Source: Lineus longissimus (lineage: Eukaryota; Nemertea; Pilidiophora; Heteronemertea; Lineidae). From it: a stretch of DNA of 64,000 bases. The notes below the pieces were generated by a model, which did not search any database, had not been told where the DNA came from, and saw only the letters and a list, made by a program, of their open reading frames with translations. Positions 24,052-35,332 of the stretch are shown one piece after another. The position numbers were made by a program, and so were the translations under genes. The first letter of the stretch is position 1; each line of letters begins with the position of its first letter. Location of the stretch: the NCBI RefSeq assembly GCF_910592395.1, contig NC_088315.1:12092501-12156500 (forward strand), read 5' to 3'.

Positions 24052-25173
24052 TTACTGACAGTTCGCTACACCTCGGGCTGCAATGTACTTTCTCGGAAGT
24101 ACATTCACGGACGCTCCACAATCGATCTGAAATTTCACGGGCTGATCGTCGACAAGAAATTTGGCAAAAATTTGCTTGTCACACGACTTGGTATTGTCTA
24201 CAGAACTTATACTACCAATGATCTCGGAGTCTGTATCAGACTGGGAATCGTCTTGAACAAAGTTAAGTTTAGGCTTGCTACGCCTAGAGGTTCGATGAGA
24301 GTTTGACTTGTCTTTATTCGTACAACATTTTGAGAAATGATCAGGACCATGACAAAGATTACACTCTTTCTTCCATGCTGGACACTTCTCACGATCCTTG
24401 ACATGATGGTAACCACAGAACTTACAGTCAATGTCACGTTTTCCACGAGAGAAGTAAGACTTAGATGAACTGAAACTAGACTTGTTTCGTCTACTCGCAG
24501 ACTTTTGACCTTTTGGTTTACTATAAACGCGATTTATGTCAGCTTTATCTTTGTCACCACTAAGGCTTTTCAACTGAGAAGCTGAAGTTTCCATGCTCCT
24601 GCAAATGTCTATGCACTTCTTAAGCGTAAGAGCATGTTCTTGCAACAGTCGTTTGCGGGTACGATTGTCATTCACCCCAAGCACAATTCTATCTCGTAAC
24701 AGTGTGTCTTTAAGACAGTCACAGAAATTGCAAGTTTGAGCTAGTGTCCTGAGAGCTGTGACATAACTCTCAATCATTTCAGACGGACCTTGACTTCGAC
24801 TATTAAAGTTGTAACGTTCGTAGGTTTCGTTGGTTTCTCCAATAAAATGATCGTCAAACTTCTTGACAATGTGAGCTAGAATGTTCTTGTCCTCACCCAC
24901 ACCAAATTGCATGGCATTATAAATTTTCAGGGCTTTTGCACCGATCGAGTGTAGAAACAGCGCGATTCGGAATTGTTCTGGTTGTCCTTCAAGCTTTGCA
25001 ACAACGACATAGTCGGACCACATTTGTTTCCAGAGTTTCCAATTACCAATGACATCACCGTCTTCAACATCAAGAGCAGACGGTGGGGAAATGCCTGTCA
25101 GGGGCAAATTCACAGGTGCAGCAACCGGAGCTGGAGCAGCACCTCCTGCAGGTGGATCGTCAGGTTGCGCCAT
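24052..25173 (-). CDS. Gypsy gag with zinc knuckles and start of protease
   Basis: 373 residues from a proper ATG (25171-25173). Gag packages element RNA. A proline/alanine-rich N-terminus is followed by a helical capsid-like region (residues 45-200), a basic serine-rich linker, two zinc knuckles (residues 250-284; the second is a canonical CX2CX4HX3C) and a retroviral-type protease active site, DCG at 351-353 (more often DTG or DSG). The frame runs on into pol without a gag stop, so gag and pol were probably one frame, until a shift near 24055 and the Harbinger-type insertion at 23978. Confidence 0.85.
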   Translation of the reverse strand: MAQPDDPPAGGAAPAPVAAPVNLPLTGISPPSALDVEDGDVIGNWKLWKQMWSDYVVVAKLEGQPEQFRIALFLHSIGAKALKIYNAMQFGVGEDKNILAHIVKKFDDHFIGETNETYERYNFNSRSQGPSEMIESYVTALRTLAQTCNFCDCLKDTLLRDRIVLGVNDNRTRKRLLQEHALTLKKCIDICRSMETSASQLKSLSGDKDKADINRVYSKPKGQKSASRRNKSSFSSSKSYFSRGKRDIDCKFCGYHHVKDREKCPAWKKECNLCHGPDHFSKCCTNKDKSNSHRTSRRSKPKLNFVQDDSQSDTDSEIIGSISSVDNTKSCDKQIFAKFLVDDQPVKFQIDCGASVNVLPRKYIAARGVANCQ

Positions 25174-25333
25174 CTAGACTAAATAACGTAAACGACACGG
25201 CCTGGGCAGCACGTCACTCGAAAACGAATGTCTAGAAAGTTCGATTATAACGCTCTCGAAAAGCGGGTGTACTAACTAAGTTCTTCTGAACAGTCTATAA
25301 TATTTTCTCTTTCCGTTTATCTAGCTGTCACCA

Positions 25334-25492
25334 TGTTTCAAGTGGTGTTTCTTATGTTTTACAAAGACAATAAAGACGGGCGTTGCGAGAACAATCTGTA
25401 TTCAGGAGCTATCTTAGTTACACAAAGAATCTTGGGAGGTCATGTGACCATAGGCGCGCGAACATTCAAAAGACAATATAACGCATATTGTA
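25334..25492 (-). repeat. 5' LTR of the gypsy element
   Basis: Matches 19178-19339 almost base for base but lacks the last three bases of the TGT start. The primer-binding site follows at once on the minus strand. Confidence 0.85.
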
Positions 25493-25504
25493 GACCTGGT
25501 AATA

Positions 25505-27130
25505 GAAGTAGAAAACTGCTGAAATGACTCAACCCAAATGTACAAAGCGATAAGAGCGTTAAGTCCATAAAACCAAAGAAGAACCTGGTAGTCCAAGGAG
25601 AAAATGGCCTAGCAACTGATGAGAAACAACAAGCAGAATTCATCACAGTACATTTCAGCAAAGTATTTTTCCAAGATGTTGAAAAAATAAATAGAAAACG
25701 TAAAACCGAAAGAAATGAAAGAAGTGAAAGAAGTCAAAGATGCAGTAAAGTCCATAAGTAACAACAAGATCGCAGGATGTGACAACCTTAAAGCTGAACT
25801 GATCAAGCACAGCCCAGAAACCATCCTCGAGGGAATAGCAACACTACTAAATCACATCGCAACAACTGGCGAATATCCAAAAGAAGTGAAAACTGGGATC
25901 CTTGTACCACTACCAAAACCGGGGAAGAAGCAAGGACCACCTCAAAATCTGAGACCAATCATCCTCCTGTCAATCCTAAGAAAAATCCTAGCAGTCATCA
26001 TGATCCGACGCACAGCAGAGAAACTAAACAGTGTCATTCCCATCACACAAGCAGCGTACAGAACAGGAAGAAGCACCACCGAACACGTATTCACCCTTAA
26101 GATACTAGCCGAAAAAGCGATTGCGTCATCAAATTATGAACTCCGTGTACTATTACTTGACATGAGCAAAACATTTGATACAGTTAGAAGAGCCACCCTG
26201 ATGCAAGACCTGAAGGGAGTACTTGCGGAAGATGAACTTCACATTTTCTATATCCTACTGAAAGATATCCAAATACAAGTCAGATGCGGACAAGAATTCG
26301 GAGAGAAGATAAAAACCAACATAGACTCCACAAGGAGATTGTGACAGTGCCCTACTCTTCACCCTATACCTAGCCAAGTCCCTACAAGATCACAGAACAG
26401 AGCATGAGAAAGAATACAGATTTGCCAGACCAAATGAGAGGACAGAGGAACTAACACCAACACACCTACAAGATCACAACTACCAAAGGATCCTACCAAA
26501 CAGTGCCATAAACATAAACCAACAATATGCAGATGATACCGAATATGTGACAACCAACAAGGCAACCAAAGAAAAGACCAAGAAAGCAGTCCCAGTGAAA
26601 CTCAAGAAACGAAACCTGAATGTAAATCTCGAAAAAAGTGAAGAAAATACAATATCAAGATCAGAAGATGACTGGAGGATGCAAATATCAAGGAAGCGTA
26701 CTCGATGCAGATAATGACATCAAACGAAGGAAATGACTAGCAATCGATGCCTTCAACACCCTCAACAGATTCTTTACCAACTTAAGAGAATCCATCTCAA
26801 CCAAAGTAAAAATCGTCCAAGCCTTCATAAACAGCATTGTACAACAGTAAACTATGGACCCTCACCAATGAGCAAGAAATCAAAATTGATGTTTTCTCAG
26901 ACGAATCCTAAAAGTAACCAAGATAGACAAAATCACAAATGAAGATCTATATGAGCAAACCCATAGACCCTGGAGCAATCTAATCAAGACAAGACGCCTG
27001 AGATGGCTGGGACACCTTCTACGGCTTGACGAGACCACACCTGCCCGTCAGGCTTTGGAAGAATTCATCAGAAAGTCACAGAGACCAAGGAGAAAACCCA
27101 AAATCACCTGGATAAAGGTCTCACTAGCCA
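25505..27130 (+). pseudogene. Degenerate non-LTR retrotransposon (RT fragment)
   Basis: Reverse-transcriptase blocks follow in order across frame shifts: KIAGCDNLKAELIKH (about 25770), PLPKPGKK, NLRPIILLSILRK (about 25940), AYRTGRSTTEHVF (about 26055), LLLDMSKTFDTV (about 26150), QYADDTEYV (YADD, about 26525) and RRLRWLGHLLRLDETTPARQ (about 26995). This order is that of LINE-type RT with a conserved C-terminal WLGH motif. The longest frame is 25715-26344; at least two shifts follow. No endonuclease domain is seen. It starts 12 bp beyond the gypsy 5' LTR. Confidence 0.75.
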
Positions 27131-28234
27131 GTGGTGATCAGGTCGGCCAAAAAACTAGTTCTTCAATCTCGAGTGATTACCATGGATACAGATGGGCCTA
27201 ATCTAGTACAATTGCTACTTGTTCAAATGTAAATGTCCGATGTTTTTTGTAAAGGGGTAGCTCTGACGATTATTTGAGGAAAAAATACCAGTTTCCTCTG
27301 TGCACTTACGCGGTGAGCAGGCCCCGCATGCTATTTATAGCTCAAGAGGATGTTGACACCGACTGGTTCCTGTGAGATTGCACATGTTCTCAAGGTAAGA
27401 TTTTGAGGGCAAAAAATCAAACAAAAGCCGCAACGACAGCCTTTTTTATATAAAAGATTGAAATAGTCGTCAGTTGGCTTTTTCAAAGCGCCAGGGACCT
27501 TCATTAATATTCATGTATGACGTCATATTGACTTTTACGCTATCAATGAGATCACGTGCAATTTGTTTACAACCACAATGTCATATTATGGTTCCTGTAA
27601 CTACTATTTTTAGAAATCCACATGGATGAAGTACTATAGTACACTCAATTAGTTATCTATGTTTAAAAGTTTTGGGATAGCCAATGTTTTTTAAATTTTC
27701 TTGTGAAAAGATTGACAGGTCATCTTAGTACTTTGTTCGCAGGGTAAAATATCGGTTTAATTCTTATATCATGGGATATTTTGGGGAGTTTGGGGTCTGC
27801 CCAACCACAGGGAATAATCTTCGACTCCTGATCTGGGTGTGGCTCAGTGGTCGGGTATCCAGAACTCAAGGCCTTGTAACTGGGAGGTGAAAGGTGTTAG
27901 GGACCTTAAGTTTGATACCCATTTTCACATCGGTGTTACTGAAGGCAAGTTGGGGTACAAGACCTGCTGTAACTTGAAAAAAAAGTTAGTAAATTATATT
28001 CTTGAATGCAATATGTTACAACAGTTCAACATTCATTACTGTGGTCACTTTTTATAATTTGATCATGTTGGCAGTATTCTGAGATGCAAATATAAATATA
28101 TAATATAAATCTGATAACCAGCAAATAAGGTCCACAAAGTTTTCATGACTTTTAAAAGCCATGAAAACCCCTCCGAAAAGCAGACCTAGACCCTACAGTA
28201 CAGGATTGGGCTTCAGCAAGCTGCCTCTAGTGCC
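27131..28234. other. Stretch without a supportable gene
   Basis: AT-rich, with no exon, TIR pair or tandem repeat that I can support. Confidence 0.45.
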
Positions 28235-28456
28235 GCAAGTATCAACCCCCTCCCCCCCTTATTAAGGGTCCGAAATCCACCCCTCGTCACTAAAATGCCA
28301 AAACAGTTCGTCAGAGCAGCGAGACCTGAAAACCATGCAACATATACAAAGTAACCAATACACAAGATTTCGAAATACTATCACCACAAGTATTGGAACG
28401 ATTGTCAGAGTCACGAACCAATCATGGGGAGTGTAAAGATACACGTTGATACTTGC
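28235..28456. mobile_element. MITE related to the Harbinger-type element at 8925
   Basis: Ends GCAAGTATCAA and TTGATACTTGC match the termini of the 8925-9286 element. 222 bp. No target duplication is visible (GCC left, ATA right), so it may be mutated or truncated. Confidence 0.5.
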
Positions 28457-28518
28457 ATATGCATGTAGGCTTCAACATTTCGGACAGATCCCGAAGAATC
28501 AATTAATTATTGCTTGGA

Positions 28519-29173
28519 CTAGCATAATACCCGTGGTGCGGGTATTTTTAGGGTGTTGGCTTACTGTGGAGTCGGGGCAATTTGGGTGAAATGAAATTAT
28601 ATGTCTGGGGGTTGTGATGTTGTCTTGATTTTGATATGCGTAAAATAGGTCGATGTGTGATGTGGAGCACTCCGCGCCGACCCAAGTGTTTACAAATCGA
28701 ACATGATAATTTGGGGAATGATTTTCGTCCAAATTACTTACACTATACGCGTTTTGGCAAAAACGACCGGAAAAATCTAACTCCACCACTCTTCAAAGTG
28801 GTCTCGACTTATTTTGACGAACTATTTCGCGAATGGTGAAGAAGCAATGGCGTGTTACGAACTTAGTACAACAAATGCCGCGAGCATAGTGGGTGGCAGC
28901 ACCAGACGGAGGAAGTAGTTCGCCTAGGGCTTTTCGACACCCTCCGCACGGACTCCACTCTTCCGGAACACTCACTTACTTGTTAATCTGCAGTGGTTAG
29001 CCTGTTTTTACAACAGTAAAGAAATGTTATTCGGGATTTTATATTATATTTTATATTTGCCCCGGGTATTCATATAGGGAGATGTGCGCTACTTTTACCC
29101 AGTGCTTGGGTCGGGTGAGGCGGTTTTGTTATTGTGAGACGTGTATCACGTGATGAATTCCCATACGGTACTT
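28519..29173 (-). mobile_element. Helitron-like repeat, copy 1
   Basis: On the minus strand the end reads AATACCCG-loop-CGGGTATT, then ATG CTAG, followed by a host T. A GC-rich hairpin just before CTRR, with insertion at a T, is the 3' signature of Helitrons. About 85-90% alike to 37394-37951 outside a segment (about 28635-28765) missing there. The 5' end is not defined; similarity stops at a CCATACGKTACTT word. No Rep/helicase. Confidence 0.45.
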
Positions 29174-29181
29174 ACGGTAAG

Positions 29182-29304
29182 GATAGGTTGGATGATTTAC
29201 ACGAACGTATCGAGAAGGGATTCGAAGATGATGCTGGGTTTGTTGTGAGATATCACAAGAACTGTGTGTGTTCGTACACATCACAGCAACACATCGGACG
29301 ATAG
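29182..29304 (+). pseudogene. Exon fragment with a YHKNCVCSYTSQ motif
   Basis: A frame from 29182 to a TAG at 29302-29304 ends with RYHKNCVCSYTSQQHIGR. A YHxxCxxxYT motif is common, from memory, in uncharacterised invertebrate transposon-associated proteins. It abuts the outer edge of the Helitron-like copy, and a host fragment carried by the element is possible. Too short for a firm call. Confidence 0.3.
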
Positions 29305-29647
29305 ATATGTACAATGTGCAGTGGCAACGTTTTAGTAATAAATGAAATCTATTACTTCTACTGATTTCTTTGCCTCATTAAGCGTTAATAAAAAATTGCT
29401 TGGAAATATTTTATTCCAATAGATTCATGGAGAAGGCTACCGGTAACAAAAACTGTACACAAGCACAGACTAGTTATTGGTATTGTATTGTATTCATTCA
29501 AGTGTTTACACAATGTATTAGTTTGTTTCTATATATACACGTCCATCCTCTAAAAACTGGATCACAAAAGGCCCAATGACACTCTCCCCGTATCAAGAAC
29601 CGGTCGCATTTTTAACAGCAGAACATAAAAGTTCAATTGTTTTTTTT

Positions 29648-31232
29648 CTAATCTTTCTCTTTACACAACATTTCTGCCCAGCGATCAAACACTGCAATGT
29701 ATTCATCAATCTTAGACATATCAACATGTGCACCACTCGAGTTTTCCTGCTCTACTAAATCATACCCTGCTTGAGACATGTCATCACATGACTCACTTTT
29801 CACACTGATTTGCTCTGTGGGAGATATGTCACATGCTTTACTTTTGACATTGACCATCTCTATCTGAGAAATGTTACATGTTTCACTTTCGATATTGGCC
29901 TGCTCTAATGGAGACGTGTCAAACGGCTCACTTTTAACACTGGGCCATTCTATTGAAGATGCGTCAAATGGCTCACTTTTGACATGGACCTTCTCAATAG
30001 GAGACATGTTGCCTATCTCACTTAACACATTGGCCTGTTCTAACAGAGACATATCACCTAGCTCACTTTTGACATTGGCCTGTTCTAACGGACACACACT
30101 TTTCAAATTGGCCTGTTCAGTAGGATACATGTACATGGTCCAACTACCTGTACGGTACAACAATGCTCTAGACGAGATATATCATATAGCTCACTTTTGA
30201 AATTGGCCTGTTCTATAGGAGAAATGTCACATGGGTCACTTTTGACAATGGCCTATTCTATAGGAGATATGTCACTTGGGTCACTTTTGACATTGGCCTG
30301 TTCTATAGGAGATATGTCACTTGGTCACTTGGGTCACGTTTGACATTGGCCTGTTCTATAGGAGATATGTAATATTGCTCACTTTTGACATTGGCCTGTT
30401 CTATAGGAGATATGTCACATGGGTCACTTTTGATATTGGTCTGTTCTATAGGAGATATGTCAGATTGACGTAGTCCACAGTCGATCTCTGCAGGTGGCGG
30501 GTTAAAGGTCCCACTGAGGACATTTCTCTCCTCTCTAACACGAACAACACGTAGCCCTCGCTCAGCCATGGACTGCCATGTAGTAGATGTGTTAGCTGGT
30601 TCAACTGTTCCATCAGACTGGTCAGCAGCAAACATGTCAAGGAGTTCACTTTTAACCTTTTCCAGCTGATTAGAAGGACGCTCAATAGTATCTCGTATCA
30701 ACCTTCGTTTCACACCCAGCCGCCGAACTTTACATTCCTCAGTTTTCGCAGTACTACCCAGACCTAGAGTTTTGCTCCCATTGATACCATACATTTTTGT
30801 AGCCGCATCCTTGATATTCATGTCAGAACACCCGAATGCAGCGGGCAACTGCGATACCTTACATTCAGCCTTTCTGCTGATCAAACATCCATTCGCCACA
30901 AAACATGCAGGTTTTGGGTTTCGTCTGTTTAGAGAATTATTGCAATTTAAATTACGGGTTAGTTCTACTACAGGTTCTTCTGCCACAACAGTTTGTTCAT
31001 GACGAGACCTTGGACATGAACTTTTCATAGCTTTGCCACTTTTTGACTTTAAACATTTATCCTTTCCGGGACCTTCAACAGACACCTTCAAAGATTGGCG
31101 AGTAGTATGATTGTGGCTGCACTCATGTTTTTGTAAGTCAGACTCACCCTTGAAGGTTTTAAGACAATTTTTACAGTTGAAGTTGAGTTGGAATGGTTTG
31201 TCTCTGGCATGAATACGACTATGTCTGACAAG
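29648..31232 (-). pseudogene. C-terminal part of the zinc-finger gene with SUMO-motif repeats
   Basis: Continues the zinc-finger gene in another frame after a deletion near 31233. Read on the minus strand it holds a last atypical finger (CKNCLKTF, then KHECSHNH), a basic linker, a unique region with VKSELLDMF, and then about fifteen units of a 15-residue repeat of the type SPIEQANVKSEPCD (30462-29765). It ends with an acidic amphipathic tail (YIAVFDRWAEMLCKEKD) at 29648. Several units keep VKSE or IKSD, the psi-K-x-E/D SUMO-attachment consensus; in transcription factors repeated VKxEP sites recruit co-repressors through SUMO. The frame breaks at 30300-30320 (an extra CTTGGTCA-like duplication), at a TAG near 30255, and at about 30165. 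It is either a pseudogene or has unresolved indels. Confidence 0.6.
29765..30462 (-). repeat. 45-bp coding minisatellite
   Basis: About fifteen imperfect 45-bp units; on the plus strand each reads like CTGTTCTATAGGAGATATGT followed by CACTTTTGACATTGG. The 30230-30440 units are nearly identical, the 29765-30100 units more diverged. A length of three codons times five keeps the frame where no indel has occurred. Confidence 0.85.
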
Positions 31233-34200
31233 AGCCGGCTATACATTGTACACATCTGAATGTTTTCTCTCTGGTGTGAATGCTGATATGTCTGACAAGA
31301 TCCCGTTTTGTCACAAACGACTTCTCACACTTTACACATCTGAATGGTTTTTCTCCAGGGTGAATACGTTCATGGCTCAATAGAGTTCCTTTACGTGAAA
31401 ATGATTTCTCACAATGATTGCACTGAAATGGTTTTTCTCCTGTGTGAATGCGAATATGTTCAACAAGAGCCTGCTGTGAGAAAAATGATTTTTCACACTG
31501 TACACATCTGAATTGTTTTTCTCCAGTGTGAATACGTTCATGAGTCAATAGAATACCCTTTTGTGAAAACATTTTCTCACAATAATTGCACTGAAATGGT
31601 TTTTCTCCTGTGTGAATACGTTTATGACGAGATAGATTCCCCTTGAGTGAAAATGATTTCTCACAAAGATTGCACTGAAATGGTTTTTTTCCTGTGTAAA
31701 TGCGAATATGTTCAACAAGAGCCTGCTGTGTGAAAAATGATTTTTCACACTGTTTACATATGCATGGTTTTTCTCCTGTGTGAATATGTTCATGCCTCAA
31801 TAGATTTTCCTTCACTGAAAATGATTTCTCACAATATTTGCATTGGAATGGTTTTTCTCCTGTGTGAATACGTTCATGTTTCAATAAAGTTCCTTTCTCT
31901 GAAAATGATTTCTCACAATATTTGCATTGGAATGGTTTTTCTCCTGTATGAATACGTTCATGAGTCAATAACGTTCCCTTCTGTGAAAATGATTTCTCAC
32001 AATATTTGCATTGGAATGGTTTTTCTCCGGTGTGAATACGTTCATGAGTCAATAAATTCCCTTTCCCTGAAAATGATTTCTCACAATACCTGCATTGGAA
32101 TGGTTGTCCTCCTGTGTGAACACGTTCATGCTTCAATAAAGTTCCCTTCTCTGAAAATGATTTCTCACAAAATTTGCATTGGAATGGCTTTTCTCCTGTG
32201 TGAATACGTTCATGCCTCAATAAAGTTCCCTTCTCTATAAATGACTTCTCACAATATTTGCATTGGAATGGTTTTTCTCCTCTGTGAATACGTCCATGAG
32301 TCAATAAAGTTCCCTTCTGTGAAAATGATTTCTCACAATATTTGCATTGGAATGATTTTTCTCCTGTGTGAATACGTTTATGACGAGATAGATTCCCCTT
32401 GAGTGAAAATGATTTCTCACAAAGATTGCACTGAAATGGTTTTTTTCCTGTGTGAATGCGAATATGTTCAACAAGAGCCTGCTGTGTGAAAAATGATTTT
32501 TCACACTGTTTACATATGCATGGTTTTTCTCCTGTGTGAATATGTTCATGCCTCAATAGATTTTCCTTCACTGAAAATGATTTCTCACAATATTTGCATT
32601 GGAATGGTTTTTCTCCTGTGTGAATACGTTCATGTTTCAATAAAGTTCCTTTCTCTGAAAATGATTTCTCACAATATTTGCATTGGAATGGTTTTTCTCC
32701 TGTATGAATACGTTCATGAGTCAATAACGTTCCCTTCTGTGAAAATGATTTCTCACAATATTTGCATTGGAATGGTTTTTCTCCGGTGTGAATACGTTCA
32801 TGAGTCAATAAATTTCCTTTCCCTGAAAATGATTTCTCACAATACCTGCATTGGAATGGTTGTCCTCCTGTGTGAACACGTTCATGCTTCAATAAAGTTC
32901 CCTTCTCTGAAAATGATTTCTCACAAAATTTGCATTGGAATGGCTTTTCTCCTGTGTGAATACGTTCATGCCTCAATAAAGTTCCCTTCTCTATAAATGA
33001 CTTCTCACAATATTTGCATTGGAATGGTTTTTCTCCTCTGTGAATACGTCCATGAGTCAATAAAGTTCCCTTCTGTGAAAATGATTTCTCACAATATTTG
33101 CATTGGAATGATTTTTCTCCTGTGTGAATACGTTTATGACGAGATAGATTCCCCTTGAGTGAAAATGATTTCTCACAAAGATTGCACTGAAATGGTTTTT
33201 TTCCTGTGTGAATGCGAATATGTTCAACAAGAGCCTGCTGTGTGAAAAATGATTTTTCACACTGTTTACATATGCATGGTTTTTCTCCTGTGTGAATATG
33301 TTCATGCCTCAATAGATTTTCCTTCACTGAAAATGATTTCTCACAATATTTGCATTGGAATGGTTTTTCTCCTGTGTGAATACGTTCATGTTTCAATAAA
33401 GTTCCTTTCTCTGAAAATGATTTCTCACAATATTTGCATTGGAATGGTTTTTCTCCTGTATGAATACGTTCATGAGTCAATAACGTTCCCTTCTGTGAAA
33501 ATGATTTCTCACAATATTTGCATTGGAATGGTTTTTCTCCGGTGTGAATACGTTCATGAGTCAATAAATTTCCTTTCCCTGAAAATGATTTCTCACAATA
33601 CCTGCATTGGAATGGTTGTCCTCCTGTGTGAACACGTTCATGCTTCAATAAAGTTCCCTTCTCTGAAAATGATTTCTCACAAAATTTGCATTGGAATGGC
33701 TTTTCTCCTGTGTGAATACGTTCATGCCTCAATAAAGTTCCCTTCTCTATAAATGACTTCTCACAATATTTGCATTGGAATGGTTTTTCTCCTCTGTGAA
33801 TACGTCCATGAGTCAATAAAGTTCCCTTCTGTGAAAATGATTTCTCACAATATTTGCATTGGAATGATTTTTCTCCTGTGTGAATACGTTTATGACGAGA
33901 TAGATTCCCCTTGAGTGAAAATGATTTCTCACAAAGATTGCACTGAAATGGTTTTTTTCCTGTGTGAATGCGAATATGTTCAACAAGAGCCTGCTGTGTG
34001 AAAAATGATTTTTCACACTGTTTACATATGCATGGTTTTTCTCCTGTGTGAATATGTTCATGCCTCAATAGATTTTCCTTCACTGAAAATGATTTCTCAC
34101 AATATTTGCATTGGAATGGTTTTTCTCCTGTGTGAATACGTTCATGTTTCAATAAAGTTCCTTTCTCTGAAAATGATTTCTCACAATATTTGCATTGGAA

Positions 34201-34712
34201 TGGTTTTTCTCCTGTATGAATACGTTCATGAGTCAATAACGTTCCCTTCTGTGAAAATGATTTCTCACAATATTTGCATTGGAATGGTTTTTCTCCGGTG
34301 TGAATACGTTCATGAGTCAATAAATTTCCTTTCCCTGAAAATGATTTCTCACAATACCTGCATTGGAATGGTTGTCCTCCTGTGTGAACACGTTCATGCT
34401 TCAATAAAGTTCCCTTCTCTGAAAATGATTTCTCACAAAATTTGCATTGGAATGGCTTTTCTCCTGTGTGAATACGTTCATGCCTCAATAAAGTTCCCTT
34501 CTCTATAAATGACTTCTCACAATATTTGCATTGGAATGGTTTTTCTCCTCTGTGAATACGTCCATGAGTCAATAAAGTTCCCTTCTGTGAAAATGATTTC
34601 TCACAATATTTGCATTGGAATGATTTTTCTCCTGTGTGAATACGTTTATGACGCGATAGATTCCCCTTGAGTGAAAATGATTTCTCACAATGATTGCACT
34701 GAAATGGTTTTT
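31219..34712 (-). CDS. C2H2 zinc-finger array, 39 intact fingers
   Basis: A probable DNA-binding transcriptional regulator of the Kruppel type. Fingers of 28 residues (CX2C, F, L, HX3H) are joined by TGEKPFQC-type linkers. The order is four copies of a nine-finger, 756-bp unit (the last shortened to eight) and then four unique fingers. Helix contact residues vary little (-1/2/3/6 about E-G-T-K or Q-G-T-T), so sequence preference is probably repetitive. In the fourth copy the FFTQQALVEH finger has lost its last zinc ligand (HIRIY for HIRIH, near 31698). The frame is open from a TGA near 34713 with no ATG; translation from an internal non-ATG codon at 34572 is a computational artefact. A deletion near 31233 shifts out of frame in the last finger. 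The true start must lie in an unrecognised upstream exon, or the gene is dead. Confidence 0.75.
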
Positions 34713-34905
34713 CTCATGTGTGAATTTATTTCTCACAATATTTTTCTCCTGTGTGAATACGTTCATGCGACAATAAAGTTCCCTTCTCTGAAAATGATTT
34801 CTCACAATATTTACATGGGAACAGCAGTTTTCCTGTGTGAATACGAATGTTCAACAAGACTACGCTTAGTTGAAAATGATTTTTTGCATTGTACACTAGT
34901 GATGG
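34713..34905 (-). pseudogene. Broken 5' fingers of the zinc-finger array
   Basis: Two more finger-like segments precede the array on the minus strand, but a TAA and a TGA lie in frame (34705-34730) and one base is missing near 34850 before an RIHTGK-like linker. These older fingers have decayed, while the internal array is uniform. Confidence 0.7.
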
Positions 34906-35056
34906 ATGATTTTCGTGCCATCCTGGTGCTTTATAGCGGGTAACTGTAGCCGCAATATTCAGGCCAATACAAAGTCCTCTTCCTTGAGCTATCTAACATA
35001 GATCTCGAATTGAAATACAAGTACTGTAAACTGTTTACGAACCTAACCTGTTAAAA

Positions 35057-35293
35057 TTACTCTATGACTACTGAATTCCATGTGCTGCTAACATGGCATC
35101 GAAAGTGTGCTCTGTTCAATGCTTCGCTAGTTCCACAGTCTCTGTTAATGACCTTTTTCGCCAATTCAAAATAATCCACAGCTCGATCATCTGTCCAACC
35201 AACTGGGGTCTTCCCATCAAGGTCACGGAAATCGTAAAGTTTATCTGCTAATTTTGCGGGTTTTGCAAGATAAGTTTTCTTAGGTGCGTTCAC
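35057..35293 (-). CDS. Unrecognised ORF upstream of the zinc fingers
   Basis: A minus-strand frame of 78 residues with protein-like composition (KTYLAKPAKLADKLYDF, then TPVGWTDDRAVDYFELAKKV). It opens with GTG, not ATG, so an upstream exon would be needed; an AG-type acceptor could lie near 35300. It ends at its own stop before the fingers. It could be an N-terminal exon if a donor inside it was used; this is not established. Confidence 0.3.
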   Translation of the reverse strand: MNAPKKTYLAKPAKLADKLYDFRDLDGKTPVGWTDDRAVDYFELAKKVINRDCGTSEALNRAHFRCHVSSTWNSVVIE

Positions 35294-35332
35294 AATTTGC
35301 AGACGTTTTCACTCTTGTTTCTATCTAAAGAC

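Larger units (their letters stand above)
19178..25492 (-). mobile_element. Ty3/gypsy LTR retrotransposon, degenerate
   Basis: Read on the minus strand the order is LTR, primer-binding site, gag with zinc knuckles, protease, RT, RNase H, integrase, polypurine tract, LTR. RT before integrase defines Ty3/gypsy. Next to the 5' LTR (25326-25333 and onward) is TGGTGACAGC, a plausible tRNA primer site, and before the 3' LTR (about 19340-19355) lies an AAGGGAAAGGA polypurine tract. The element is inactive: a Harbinger-type element (22660-23978) splits pol, a 10-bp insertion shifts the frame at 21404-21417, and stops lie at 21248-21250 and 20972-20974. No matching target duplication is seen outside the LTRs. 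Confidence 0.9.

Noticed and set aside
31737-34508. Four repeated plus-strand frames of 167 codons
   Set aside because: They are exact antisense shadows of the zinc-finger repeats, spaced 756 bp apart, with no start context or domain of their own.
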